Assembly (NCBI GenBank): GCA_016710335.1 | Contig: JADJXQ010000002.1 | Coordinates: forward strand, 372,001-436,000 | From: Rhodospirillales bacterium | Lineage (GTDB): Bacteria; Pseudomonadota; Alphaproteobacteria; Rhodospirillales; Defluviicoccaceae | Direction: 5' to 3' | Length of the DNA: 64,000 nucleotides | Shown here: one piece after another, positions 1 to 8,332 of the stretch | How the letters are laid out: every line of letters begins with the position of its first letter | How positions within the stretch are numbered: the stretch's first letter is position 1 | Position numbers and translations under genes: made by a program | The notes under the pieces: model-generated | What the model was told of the DNA's origin: nothing | The model's database searches: none | The model's input: the letters and a program-made list of their open reading frames with translations, nothing else

Positions 1-690
1 CTCCTGCCGCAGGCGGTGCTCGCGGCGATCGTGATTGTGTACTCGATCGGCTTGCTCCAGCCGACGGAGTTCGCGGCGATCCGCAAAGTCCGCAGCATGG
101 AATTCCACTGGGCGATCGTGGCCTTCCTCGGCGTGCTCGTCTTTGGCACACTTGAGGGTATTGTTGTTGCAGTGGTCCTCTCGCTCCTAGGGCTGGCCAG
201 GCAGGCGGCCCATCCGCGCGTCTACGAGATCGGCCGCAAGCGAGGAGAGGACATTCTGCGCCCTCTATCTCCCGAACACCCCGGCGACCAGACCATCAAG
301 GATCTCCTGATCCTGCGTCCGGAAGGCAGGCTCTTCTTCGCCAACGCCGAGCTGGTTGGCGAGCGGATCCGGGAACGTGTGACCCAGCGAAAGCCCCGAA
401 TACTCATGCTCGACCTCAGCCGGGTGTTCGACATCGAGTATTCCGCGCTGCAGATGTTGATGGAGGGCGAACGCCGCTTGGCGGAAGAGGGCGTGACGCT
501 CTGGCTTGCCGGCCTTAACCCGGACGTCCTCGCCTACGTACGGGCATCCGGCTTTGCTGAACGGCTCGGTGCGGGCCGCATGTTCGTCAATGCCCGCAGC
601 GGTATTCGCCATCACCTTGACGTCTCAGAGGCCGATGCCGAGCAGGCAGGAGGAGACAGGCGTGATGGCTCCGAGACTTTGAAGAACTGA
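1..690 (+). CDS. SulP-family anion permease, C-terminal part with STAS domain (5' truncated by window edge)
   Basis: The reading frame is open from base 1, so the N-terminal membrane domain lies outside the window. The visible part begins with the last hydrophobic segments of a SulP permease (roughly residues 1-65), then a charged linker, then a STAS domain (about residues 95-195) with the usual beta-strand start at LLILRPEGRLFFANAE and the LDLSRVFDIEYSALQML core. SulP proteins move sulfate, bicarbonate or dicarboxylates across the inner membrane, and the STAS domain is a cytosolic regulatory module. Substrate cannot be told from this fragment. The tail after the STAS domain is polar and probably disordered. 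Confidence 0.85.
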   Translation, partial: LLPQAVLAAIVIVYSIGLLQPTEFAAIRKVRSMEFHWAIVAFLGVLVFGTLEGIVVAVVLSLLGLARQAAHPRVYEIGRKRGEDILRPLSPEHPGDQTIKDLLILRPEGRLFFANAELVGERIRERVTQRKPRILMLDLSRVFDIEYSALQMLMEGERRLAEEGVTLWLAGLNPDVLAYVRASGFAERLGAGRMFVNARSGIRHHLDVSEADAEQAGGDRRDGSETLKN

Positions 691-940
691 GGCAGCTTCG
701 GTGCAGCGCGTCCACACGTCGCCGGTCGCGCCACATCGTGAAATGCGGAAGCTCCTCAAGGGGTCGAACCACTGTCGAACTTGAACGTATCCGATATATT
801 CGCTCCTCTCGCGAGCGCCGGAACACAGTCAGTTGACACCCTCCAATGATGCGTCAGACGGTCCAGCGCCTCGACGACGTACACCGAGACAGTAGTGCAT
901 TGCCACCAAAAGCTAGGTGGCGCCTGAGGTCGCGAAATCT
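691..940. other. Intergenic region before the K+ channel gene
   Basis: No convincing gene. A TTGACA hexamer at 833-838 has no acceptable -10 at 16-18 nt. A small imperfect inverted repeat (CGCTC ... GAGCG) lies around 801-817. Nothing else stands out. Confidence 0.4.
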
Positions 941-1291
941 ATGACCAAAGAACAACCTGCGGGCCACTTCGTCAGCATCCGGCGCCTGGTCCGAAGCCTT
1001 TATCACGCTGTTCAGGAACCCGAGGTGCAGGGCGTACTCATGCTCGCCGCCACACTCATTCTCATCGCGACGATCTTCTATTGGTTGGTAGAAGGATGGT
1101 CGTTTCTGGATGCCGCCTACTTTTCGGTCGTCACGATTGCCACCGTCGGCTACGGAGATCTAGCCCCGCAAACCGCGCTCGGCAAACTCTTCACGATCGG
1201 CTACCTCTTCGCGGGCATCGGGCTCTTCGCCGCCGCCGTGACTGCCCTTGCCCAAGCCACGCTGCGCAGCGCGCGGCCGCCCAAGGGATGA
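941..1291 (+). CDS. Small two-TM potassium channel (Ion_trans_2 pore)
   Basis: About 116 residues. There is one hydrophobic helix (VLMLAATLILIATIFYWLV), a pore loop with the K+ selectivity filter TIATVGYGD, and a second helix (GYLFAGIGLFAAAVTALAQ). This is the minimal KcsA-like architecture, expected to form a tetramer in the inner membrane. No RCK or cyclic-nucleotide domain follows, so gating is not predictable. ATG 941 is chosen; an in-frame GTG at 917 would add eight residues. The gene stands alone between the SulP permease and the convergent DapA-family gene. Confidence 0.85.
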   Translation: MTKEQPAGHFVSIRRLVRSLYHAVQEPEVQGVLMLAATLILIATIFYWLVEGWSFLDAAYFSVVTIATVGYGDLAPQTALGKLFTIGYLFAGIGLFAAAVTALAQATLRSARPPKG

Positions 1292-1322
1292 TCCCGGCTC
1301 AGTCGCCGCGAGCCGTCCGGTC

Positions 1323-2289
1323 TTACCGAAGTGAGTCGAACAGCGGGCCGGGATCATAGCCGGCGGCGCGGAGTTCGGAATCGAGGCGTTCGGCGGCGGC
1401 GGCGTCCGCCGGACAGAACGGCGGCCGGACATGGGTCCAGCCGGGATCGCCGGTGTGCCGCGCCAGCACCGCCTTCAACAGCGGGATCGTCGGTCCGCGG
1501 GTGAACAGGGCGCGGATCGCCGATACGCGCTTGTTGCGCGTCCGCGTCGGCGCGATGCCGGCTGAGGTCTTTCCCGGCCGCGCCGTCCCCGTTGCGCCAC
1601 GCCAGATACAGGGTGTTGATGGCGTGAACGTTGACGTTGCCGACGGCGGTGATGCAGCCGCGGCCGCCGTGGCGAAGGGTGGCGAGCAGGAACTCCTCGG
1701 AGCCGCAGAACACGTCGAAGCCGGGGAAGCGCTCGATCATCGCCTTGGTGTTGGCCCAGTCGCCGCCGCTGTCCTTGATGCCGACGACGGTCTCCGGGTA
1801 GGCCGCGATCAGGCGCGCGATCAGATCGAGGGACAGCGGCACCTGGGACATGGCGGGAAAGTGATAGAGATAGATGCGGAGCGCGGCGTCGCCGACACGC
1901 TCGATGGTTTCCGCATAGAACGCGAACAGGCCATCGTCGGACGGGTTCTTGTAGTACCAGGGCGGCAGCATCAGCACCCCGCCGCAGCCGGCCGCGACCG
2001 CGTGGCGGGCGTTCTCGACTGCTTCCGGCAGCGCGCAGCTACCGATGCCGACCATCAGCCGCTCGGTCGGAGCCCCGGCCGACAGCAGGTGTTCAAGCAG
2101 GCCGCGCCGCTCTTCGGCAGTGAGCGAATTGGCCTCGCTGGTGGTGCCGAATACCGCGAAACCATCGGCGCCCGCGTCGAGCAGGGCGCGGCACAGCGCC
2201 ACCCACCGCCGCCGGTCCGGCGCTAGATCGTCGTGGAAGGGCGTCAGCACCGGCACCAGCACGCCGGCAAAGCCTCGGGTTCCCATCAT
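1323..2289 (-). CDS. Dihydrodipicolinate synthase / N-acetylneuraminate lyase family protein, frameshifted near the 3' end
   Basis: A class I aldolase-fold lyase of the DapA superfamily: GTTSEANSL substrate loop, catalytic Tyr in IYLYHFPAMSQ, Schiff-base Lys in VVGIKDSGGDW. The substrate-binding arginine of true DapA (expected just after the tyrosine) is absent, so the reaction is probably another pyruvate-type aldol cleavage or condensation. The first frame drifts into Arg-rich nonsense after about residue 237 and ends at 1354. In the frame one base away the family-like C-terminus continues (NKRVSAIRALFTRGPTIP ...) and stops at 1323-1325. One extra base near 1565-1595 explains this. It is convergent with the K+ channel and downstream of hpnN. 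Confidence 0.75.
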
Positions 2290-2318
2290 GCGTCCTTTCG
2301 CGGCTTGTCGAGCGCAGG

Positions 2319-4997
2319 TTACGGCTGTCGGGCATGTTCCGCCACCACCAACAACGCCGGCAGCACGATGATGGTGCAGACGAGCGTGAGGCCGATGGCG
2401 ACCGTCAACAGGACGCCCATGCCCGACGTGCCCGGATGCTGGGACAGCGCCAGACTGCCGAACGACGCGATCGTGGTGAGCGCGCTGAATACGACGGCAC
2501 GTGGCGTGCTCGACCCCATGACTTGACCGGCCCTGGCGCCGGCCGCAATGCCCCTAGCCTCTCCGACGACGAGGTGGAGGCTGCCGGCGACACCAATCCC
2601 GAAGAGCAGCGGCAGCACGATGACGTTGGCGAAATTGAAGGGGATGCCGATCACCACCGATGCCGCCACGGTCAGCAGTGCGGCCAAGGCGAGCGGAGTG
2701 AACACGATGACAATGTCGGATTTGCGCCTGAAGACGATGGCGAGCATTGCGGCGATGGCGATGATGGCGATCGCGGCGGCTTCAAGAAAAGCCCGCACCA
2801 CTGCCTTCCCCGCCTCCAGAATGATGACCGGAGGGCCGGCTGCGTCGGGAGCGACGGCCTGGATCTGCTCGACGAAGCTGCGGAGCGCGTCCTGCGAGGT
2901 GGAGATGCCAGGCGCCGGGTAAACCTCCAACCGAGCTTCGCCGCCGGGCGCCACCCAGCGCTCGCGCAGGTCGATCGGCAACGACTCCAGGGCTACGGGT
3001 TCCGCAGCGAGAGATCTCCGCAATGTATCGAGACGACCGTGGAGGCCGCCGAGCAGCCGGTCTTCAAGCTCGCCAAGGACGTCGGGCTTCCGCGCCCGCT
3101 GTTCCATCAGCGCCTCCAGGGCGCTGCGCAGTCTCGCCGCCGCCTCTGCCGTCGGCCCGTCGCGCCGGTCCGCCAGACGTTGCAGGCGGTCTTGAAGGTC
3201 CTGGAGCGCGAGCACGGTCTCACCCTCGTCCGGCGCCGGCGCCGGCGAAGCAGCGAACGTCGGCCCCAGGAACAGGGCGAGATTGTCGATGATGTCGAGC
3301 TTCTCGTCCTGATTGGCGGGCACGAAGCTGGCGAGGGTCCGGGTGCTCTGGACGGCGTCGAGCGCGGCCAGTTTTGGCGCCAGCGCTGCCGCCGACTCCA
3401 GATCGTTCGCCAGCACCGAGACGGCATAGATGCTGGTCGGCTTGGCCACCGCCATCTCCAGCAGCGTCGCAACGGATTCGCTGTCCCTGTCCTTGAGGTT
3501 GAGCGGATCGAAATCGAAGCGCGCCAGCGGCACCAGCGCCGCCGAAACCACCGCCAGCGCTGCCGCGCTTGCCAGGATAGGCCGGTGGTGGCGGCGGATC
3601 CAGTTGGCGGCGTCGAGTTGGGCGGTTGCTTCCCATGGAACCGGCTTCCGTAGTCGCGGCTCGATGATCGTCATCCAGGCCGGCAGGACTGTGAAGCTTG
3701 CAAACAGGGCGATGATCATACCGGTCCCGGCGATCAGCCCGAGCTCGGCAAGCCCGGTGTAGTTGGTCGGCAGGAACGCGTAGAAACCGATCGCGGCGGC
3801 GATCGCGCTCAACGGGATGCCGGCGCCGACGCGCCGCGCGGTCGCCTGCAGAGCCGCCGTGTGATCGCCGCCGGCCTCCTTGCATTCACGATAAGCGAGC
3901 GCGTAGTGGATGCCGAAGTCGACGCCAAGGCCGATGAACAGCACCGCGAACGCGACGGAGATGAGGTTCAACGTCCCAACCGCTGCGACCGCGAATGCCG
4001 CGGTCCAGATCAGGCCGGCGATGAGCGTGAACAGAGAGGCCACGAGCAGGCGCGGCGAGCGAAAGCAAATGAGCAGGAGGCCGACGATCAGCACCAATGA
4101 CACCACGCCGGCAAGCCCAACGCCGATGGAGACGCTCTGCAGCTCATCGTCGTTCAGCGCCCCGGGCCCGGTGAGGCGAACGCGGTAGCCTCGTTCCGGC
4201 GTATATCCAAGCTCGGCGGCGGCGCTGCGAATGGTGTCGACAGCCGCTTGCGCCGGCCGGAACCGGCTGTAGTCAAGGGCGATGCTGACCTGGAAGACGC
4301 GCCGCTGCGCCTCTTGGACGGCGCCGCCGCCCATCAGGCGTTGCCACGACAGGCTGCCGGGCCGTTCCGCCGCCGTTGCTTCGGCGACGGCCGCGATATC
4401 GTTCAGAATCGGGCTCAGATCGAAAGGAACATCGGCAGGCGTTTCGACAGTTGCATCGGCAGCCGCGGCGAGGAGAGCGGCGAGGCCGCGCAAGGACGGG
4501 TCCCGCCACAGGGCGTCGATGAACGGCTGCGCCTCCAGAAGACGGTCGGCGAGCGCATAAAGCGCGTCGACGTCGAGGTAGAGGAGACCGTTGCGGCGAA
4601 AGAACGCGCTTCCTTGAAGATCGAAGACGTGCGGGAACAGATGGGGACGCTCCGCCAGACGGGCCGCCAGCCTGTCCCCGGCGTCATCCGCCAGACCTGG
4701 CGTCGGAGCGCCGATCACCACGACGACGCTGTTCTTCTCCTGAGGAAACGCAGCGTTCAGACGCTTCTCGATGCGCTGGAACGGCAGGTCTTCGGAAAAC
4801 ATGTCCGCGTGCGATGTGTTGATCGCAAAGTTGGCGATGACGTACGCGGCCGCGGCAACAGTGACAGCGGCGCTGGCGACGACTACCGGCCACGCGAATC
4901 GGCCGACAACGAAAGTCCACCACAACAACAGCCGTCGGGGCACGGAACGCACAACTTCGATCACGGCGTCTCGGTCTTGGAAATGAAGCGCGGGCAC
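2319..4997 (-). CDS. hpnN: Hopanoid-associated RND/MMPL transporter HpnN
   Basis: 892 residues with the duplicated RND layout: one N-terminal TM helix, a large periplasmic domain (about residues 55-270), a block of five TM helices, then the same pattern again, with the last TM bundle at the C-terminus. The motif GLGVDFGIHYALAYRE in the fourth TM region is typical of the MMPL/HpnN branch. HpnN moves hopanoids from the inner to the outer membrane in Rhodopseudomonas. Here the hpnM partner lies 1 kb upstream on the same strand, separated by rpmF and hisI, and no squalene-hopene cyclase is in the window. The start is a GTG at 4997. Confidence 0.8.
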   Translation of the reverse strand: MPALHFQDRDAVIEVVRSVPRRLLLWWTFVVGRFAWPVVVASAAVTVAAAAYVIANFAINTSHADMFSEDLPFQRIEKRLNAAFPQEKNSVVVVIGAPTPGLADDAGDRLAARLAERPHLFPHVFDLQGSAFFRRNGLLYLDVDALYALADRLLEAQPFIDALWRDPSLRGLAALLAAAADATVETPADVPFDLSPILNDIAAVAEATAAERPGSLSWQRLMGGGAVQEAQRRVFQVSIALDYSRFRPAQAAVDTIRSAAAELGYTPERGYRVRLTGPGALNDDELQSVSIGVGLAGVVSLVLIVGLLLICFRSPRLLVASLFTLIAGLIWTAAFAVAAVGTLNLISVAFAVLFIGLGVDFGIHYALAYRECKEAGGDHTAALQATARRVGAGIPLSAIAAAIGFYAFLPTNYTGLAELGLIAGTGMIIALFASFTVLPAWMTIIEPRLRKPVPWEATAQLDAANWIRRHHRPILASAAALAVVSAALVPLARFDFDPLNLKDRDSESVATLLEMAVAKPTSIYAVSVLANDLESAAALAPKLAALDAVQSTRTLASFVPANQDEKLDIIDNLALFLGPTFAASPAPAPDEGETVLALQDLQDRLQRLADRRDGPTAEAAARLRSALEALMEQRARKPDVLGELEDRLLGGLHGRLDTLRRSLAAEPVALESLPIDLRERWVAPGGEARLEVYPAPGISTSQDALRSFVEQIQAVAPDAAGPPVIILEAGKAVVRAFLEAAAIAIIAIAAMLAIVFRRKSDIVIVFTPLALAALLTVAASVVIGIPFNFANVIVLPLLFGIGVAGSLHLVVGEARGIAAGARAGQVMGSSTPRAVVFSALTTIASFGSLALSQHPGTSGMGVLLTVAIGLTLVCTIIVLPALLVVAEHARQP

Positions 4998-5062
4998 CGG
5001 CCGCAGCAGAGGGAGGGAGGGGGCGGTCGCGGGTGTAGCCGACGAGGGTGCCGCCGCGGGCG

Positions 5063-5093
5063 CGCGGCCGCGGAAAGGCGGGGCGCGGCCGCG
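5063..5093 (-). terminator. Very GC-rich perfect hairpin just downstream of rpmF
   Basis: Two copies of the self-complementary decamer CGCGGCCGCG (5063-5072 and 5084-5093) flank an 11-nt loop, so RNA from either strand can form a 10-bp all-GC stem. It sits three bases after the rpmF stop. No U-tract follows, so intrinsic termination is unproven; it may act as a 3' stabiliser or pause site. Confidence 0.45.
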
Positions 5094-5095
5094 GG

Positions 5096-5272
5096 CTATT
5101 TGACTTTCAGCACCTCGCGGCCGCGGTACTTGCCGGTCGTCGGATCGATGTGATGCGGCCGCCTCAGTTCGCCCGACTCCTTGTCCTCGACGTAGGTCGA
5201 GCCGTCGAGCGTGTGGTGGGACCGGCGCAGGCCCTGCTTCGACTTCGAGGTCTTCTTTCTCGGTACCGCCAT
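5096..5272 (-). CDS. rpmF: 50S ribosomal protein L32
   Basis: A 58-residue protein starting MAVPRKKTSKSKQGLRRSHH and ending GKYRGREVLKVK, the standard L32 sequence of alphaproteobacteria. The second residue after Met is Ala, as expected for Met removal. No zinc-binding cysteine pairs are present, so this is the C-minus form. A Shine-Dalgarno-like AAAGGTTG lies just upstream of the ATG. It is divergent from hisI and lies between hpnN and hpnM. In many alphaproteobacteria rpmF precedes plsX; that linkage is not present here. Confidence 0.95.
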   Translation of the reverse strand: MAVPRKKTSKSKQGLRRSHHTLDGSTYVEDKESGELRRPHHIDPTTGKYRGREVLKVK

Positions 5273-5488
5273 GACTTCAACCTTTCGCCACTACTGTCCG
5301 CCTGTACTCTTTGCCGACTGGCGCAAGCTCCCGCTTGCCGATCAAGCGCGTCCGCTCGCTTCGCTGCCGGAAAGCCGGACTTATAGCCGCGACCGGCGTC
5401 CACTCCCAGCAGAATCTGCGCTTGCCTTGCCTCCGGCAACGCACCGTGACATATCAACCGAGGCTACGAGCACGATTTTGGTTAAGCG

Positions 5489-5989
5489 ATGGCAGGTGAA
5501 ACGATGCCAGGTGATGCGACAGACGTATTTGCCGAGCGCGAGAGCGTCGAGCAAGTCGAGGAAGGAGACAGGCTCGCGCCGAAGTTCGACGCAGACGGGC
5601 TGATCCCGGTGGTCACCACCGACGCCGCGAGCGGCGAGGTCCTGATGCACGCCTACATGAACGCCGAGGCGCTCACCGAGACGATCCGCCGGGGCGAAGC
5701 GTTCTATTGGAGCCGCAGCCGCCAGTGCCTGTGGCACAAGGGCGCGACCAGCGGCTTCGTGCAGAAGGTCGTCGAACTGCGCATCGACGACGATCAGGAC
5801 GCCGTCTGGCTGCGTGTTCGCGTCGAGGGCGAGGCCAGTTGTCACGTCGGCTACCGGTCGTGCTTTTATCGCTCGATCCCGGTAGGCGGCTCCGCCGACG
5901 CGTCGTTGCGCCTGTCGTTCGAGGAGACGGCCAAGACCTTCGATCCGCAAGAGGTCTACGGTGACGCTCCCAATCCCACCCGGCTCTGA
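5489..5989 (+). CDS. hisI: Phosphoribosyl-AMP cyclohydrolase
   Basis: HisI opens the adenine ring of phosphoribosyl-AMP, the third step of histidine synthesis. The 166-residue protein has all the family marks: AYMNAEAL (about 55-62), YWSRSRQCLWHKGATSG (73-89), an acidic Mg2+ site around RIDDDQDAVW (98-107) and the zinc cysteines in CHVGYRSCF (Cys118 and Cys125). There is no HisE domain, so it is the monofunctional form. It stands alone, away from other his genes, and is divergent from rpmF. The N-terminal 25 residues are acidic and variable; the start could also be the ATG at 5504. Confidence 0.93.
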   Translation: MAGETMPGDATDVFAERESVEQVEEGDRLAPKFDADGLIPVVTTDAASGEVLMHAYMNAEALTETIRRGEAFYWSRSRQCLWHKGATSGFVQKVVELRIDDDQDAVWLRVRVEGEASCHVGYRSCFYRSIPVGGSADASLRLSFEETAKTFDPQEVYGDAPNPTRL

Positions 5990-6007
5990 CAGCGCTACTT
6001 GCCGGCA

Positions 6008-6646
6008 TCATTGGCCGCCGGTGCCGGCGAGGCGCTGGTCGGCGAGCGCGTTCAGTCTCTCCACCAGCAAGTCGGGACCGCCGGTCCTGAGGGTTTGGCG
6101 GAATTCCCCGTGCAGGCGCGGGATCTCGTTGCCCGCTTTCCCTTCATACACGTAGCGGACGTCGACGATCCGCCACTGGTCCGCCTCCCGGTTCATCACG
6201 TACGTCAACGACACCGGCTCGGCGCTGGGCTGCACGATGCGCGTCTCGACAAGGACCTGGTCTTCAGCCACCGGCTGCGTGCCGATCGTCTGGAATGTTT
6301 GCCCGTCATAGGCGTCGAAGCGATCGACGTAGGTGGCGACGCTGTAGCGGGTGAAAGCCTCCACCAGCTGCACACGCTGCTCAGGGGTGGCTTTGCCCCA
6401 GCTCGAGCCGGCCGCTCCACGCATCATGCGCTGCAGGTCGAACGCCTGCTTCACGGCCGGCGCCAGCCGATCGAAGCGTTCCGCCGCCGGGCTCTTGTCC
6501 GCGTCCTTCCACACGTCGAGCAGCGCGTCATGGAACTGTGCTACGACGGCGGCCGGTTCGCCTGTCCGGGCCTCGTTCGTCTGGGCCAGCGCCTGACCGC
6601 CGGCGTATAGGGCGAAGGCCGCAAGGGCCGCTAACCACAAGCGCAT
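6008..6646 (-). CDS. hpnM: HpnM / MlaC-type lipid-binding periplasmic protein
   Basis: A 212-residue secreted protein. The signal peptide (MRLWLAALAAFALYAGGQALAQ) is followed by an MlaC/Ttg2D fold with FDLQRMMRGAAGSSW, the YVDRFDAYDGQTF strand region and the WRIVDVRYVYEG motif. MlaC-like proteins carry lipids across the periplasm, and the HpnM subgroup is found with HpnN in hopanoid producers. The reading frame extends seven codons further upstream, but the ATG at 6646 gives a clean signal peptide. Its convergent neighbour is hisI. Transport of hopanoids is inferred from family and from hpnN nearby, not shown by the sequence. Confidence 0.78.
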   Translation of the reverse strand: MRLWLAALAAFALYAGGQALAQTNEARTGEPAAVVAQFHDALLDVWKDADKSPAAERFDRLAPAVKQAFDLQRMMRGAAGSSWGKATPEQRVQLVEAFTRYSVATYVDRFDAYDGQTFQTIGTQPVAEDQVLVETRIVQPSAEPVSLTYVMNREADQWRIVDVRYVYEGKAGNEIPRLHGEFRQTLRTGGPDLLVERLNALADQRLAGTGGQ

Positions 6647-6793
6647 GAGAGCCTCACTCCGTGCCACGATGCCGCAACCGGAACCTAGGCCGGTGCGGGC
6701 CTCCCCGCAACGCGCAGCGGAACCGCGCCTGGCCCCGTGGCGTTTGGCTGTCCGACTTCGGGTTCAGGGCCATCTGGTGCGGTTATCGCCACT

Positions 6794-6822
6794 TTGCGAC
6801 AGATTTGCGCAGACATTATAGG
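6794..6822 (+). promoter_or_regulatory. Sigma-70-like promoter candidate in the hpnM-rpoH gap
   Basis: TTGCGA at 6794-6799 and TATAGG at 6817-6822 are separated by 17 nt, each matching four of six consensus bases. A transcript would start near 6829 and run toward rpoH, about 600 nt away. Confidence 0.35.
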
Positions 6823-6870
6823 ACTATGTACCTGAAAATGCTTATTTTGTGTCCGTTTGGAGCCCAAAGA

Positions 6871-6900
6871 TGTATGTTTTTGTATGCAAATGTATGCAAG
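6871..6900. repeat. Three head-to-tail 10-bp repeats (TGTATG core)
   Basis: Three consecutive decamers: TGTATGTTTT, TGTATGCAAA, TGTATGCAAG. The last two differ only in the final base. The 10-bp period equals about one helical turn, so the copies present the same DNA face, as in many operators. No known regulator is assigned. Confidence 0.5.
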
Positions 6901-7132
6901 AGCGAGGTTAGTGCATTGAATTCAAACGGTTCCTATTAGGTTTGCTTTCCTTGAAAGACCCCGCGCCTGACGCGCCCCGCTCTGGACAGGGAACCCATGA
7001 TTCGCCGTGGACAAGAACATCGAATGAACATACCCTTGGGAGGGATCACGGTCAAGGGCGAGGGCGAGGCGTCAAGGGGATCGCCGGCAGACCTCCTCAA
7101 GCACACGAAATGCGACAGCCGCGGAAAGACCC

Positions 7133-7161
7133 TTGACTTTAGTGGGTGTTAACCTTACGTT
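7133..7161 (+). promoter_or_regulatory. Possible rpoH promoter
   Basis: TTGACT (7133-7138), 17-nt spacer, TACGTT (7156-7161). The -35 is strong and the -10 keeps only its first two and last bases. This would give a leader of about 265 nt before rpoH, long enough for RNA structure. Confidence 0.35.
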
Positions 7162-7433
7162 ACCTGTACATGCGGCGGTGCCGAGGATGGGCCGCCGTGT
7201 TGGAGCTTGGCCTTTATGGTGAGCGGGATCGCATATCGCTTCGCGAGAGGGGTATGGCGACGGAGGCAAACGGCGAGTCTGCCGACTTCAAGCCAGCCCA
7301 CTTGGGGCATCCCATTCGGGTATCGATGTCGACCTCCCGGTAGATGCGGGCGCCGCCCCGCGAGACAAGGCCCCTGCGGGTCGGGTCGCGGCGGTGTTCA
7401 AGTCTTTGAGTGAACGAGAGGGAGAACAGTGTC

Positions 7434-8324
7434 ATGGCGACAATGAACTTACCGGCTGTTTCCGCGGACGGCGGCTTGGCGCGCTATTTTCGAGAGATCT
7501 GGGCGTTCCCGGTTCTGAACGAGGATGAGGAGTACACTTGCGCCGTACGGTGGCGGGAAGAAGGTAACGTCGAGGCTGCCCACCGGCTGGTCACCAGCCA
7601 CCTGCGCCTGGTGGCCAAAATCGCCATGGGCTACCGCGGCTACGGGATCCCGGTGGCCGATCTGATTTCCGAGGGCAACATCGGGCTGATGAAGGCCGTC
7701 AAGAAGTTCGAGCCGGAGCGCGGCTTCAGGCTGGCGACCTACGCCATGTGGTGGATCCGCGCCGCCATCACCGAATACATCCTCCGCTCCTGGTCGATGG
7801 TGAAGCTGGGGACGCTGGCGACGCAGAAAAAGCTGTTCTTCAGCCTCCGCCGCATCAAGCGGCAACTCAACATCATCGACAACGACGATCTGGATCCGGA
7901 TCAGGCGGCGCGGCTGTCGAAGGTCTTCGACCTTCCGGCCAAGGACATCGTCGACATGAACCGCCGCCTCACCGCGCGCGACGCATCGTTGAACGCGCCG
8001 CTCAGCCGCGACGGCGACGAAGGCCTGGAGTTCCAGGACACGCTGATCGACACGTCGCCCTCGCCGGAAGCGCTCGCCTCTGACCATCAGGAGAGCAGTC
8101 AGCGCCGCCAATTGGTCAGCCGGGCAATGAAGCAACTGCCGGACCGGGAGCGAGCGATCCTGGCGGAACGCTGGCTCAAGGACGACCCCAAGACGCTGGA
8201 ACAGTTGGGGGCCGACTACGGCATCAGCCGGGAGCGCGTCCGCCAACTGGAGGCGCGGGCGCTGGACAAGGTGCGGAAGAGCGTGGCGGCCCTGTCCGCG
8301 GAGCCGGTGGAGGCGCTCGCGTAA
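7434..8324 (+). CDS. rpoH: RNA polymerase heat-shock sigma factor sigma-32
   Basis: 296 residues. Regions 1.2-2.4 (about 15-125) include the core-binding stretch and SEGNIGLMKAVKKFEPERG. The RpoH box QKKLFFSLR (131-139), diagnostic for sigma-32 against sigma-70, is complete. Region 4 carries LPDRERAILAERWL and the DNA-binding helix YGISRERVRQLEARALDKVR. It directs RNA polymerase to chaperone and protease promoters. The start at 7434 has a good ribosome site (GAGGGAGAA). A matching target lies in the same window, before the hsp20 gene at 22.8 kb. The 3' end is 8 nt from the convergent usg gene. Confidence 0.95.
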   Translation: MATMNLPAVSADGGLARYFREIWAFPVLNEDEEYTCAVRWREEGNVEAAHRLVTSHLRLVAKIAMGYRGYGIPVADLISEGNIGLMKAVKKFEPERGFRLATYAMWWIRAAITEYILRSWSMVKLGTLATQKKLFFSLRRIKRQLNIIDNDDLDPDQAARLSKVFDLPAKDIVDMNRRLTARDASLNAPLSRDGDEGLEFQDTLIDTSPSPEALASDHQESSQRRQLVSRAMKQLPDRERAILAERWLKDDPKTLEQLGADYGISRERVRQLEARALDKVRKSVAALSAEPVEALA

Positions 8325-8332
8325 CTGCCCGC

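Larger units (their letters stand above)
6647..7433. other. Long intergenic region between hpnM and rpoH, AT-rich in its first third
   Basis: About 790 bases without a supported gene. The stretch 6780-6960 is clearly richer in A and T than its surroundings. It contains a sigma-70-like promoter (6794-6822) and a triple 10-bp repeat (6871-6900). A second promoter-like pair lies at 7133-7161. An imperfect GC-rich hairpin can form between 7353-7363 and 7386-7394, about 40 nt before the rpoH start. The region probably holds divergent promoters for hpnM and rpoH; a small RNA starting near 6829 is possible but unproven. Confidence 0.5.

Noticed and set aside
833..862. TTGACA promoter before the K+ channel
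   Set aside because: No acceptable -10 hexamer at 15-19 nt downstream.
1323..2289. Assignment as true dapA (4-hydroxy-tetrahydrodipicolinate synthase)
   Set aside because: The carboxylate-binding Arg following the catalytic Tyr is missing and gene context does not fit; only family level is supported.
2334..3653. A 439-codon plus-strand frame opposite hpnN
   Set aside because: Low-complexity Arg/Gln/Asp-rich translation without conserved motifs; shadow of hpnN.
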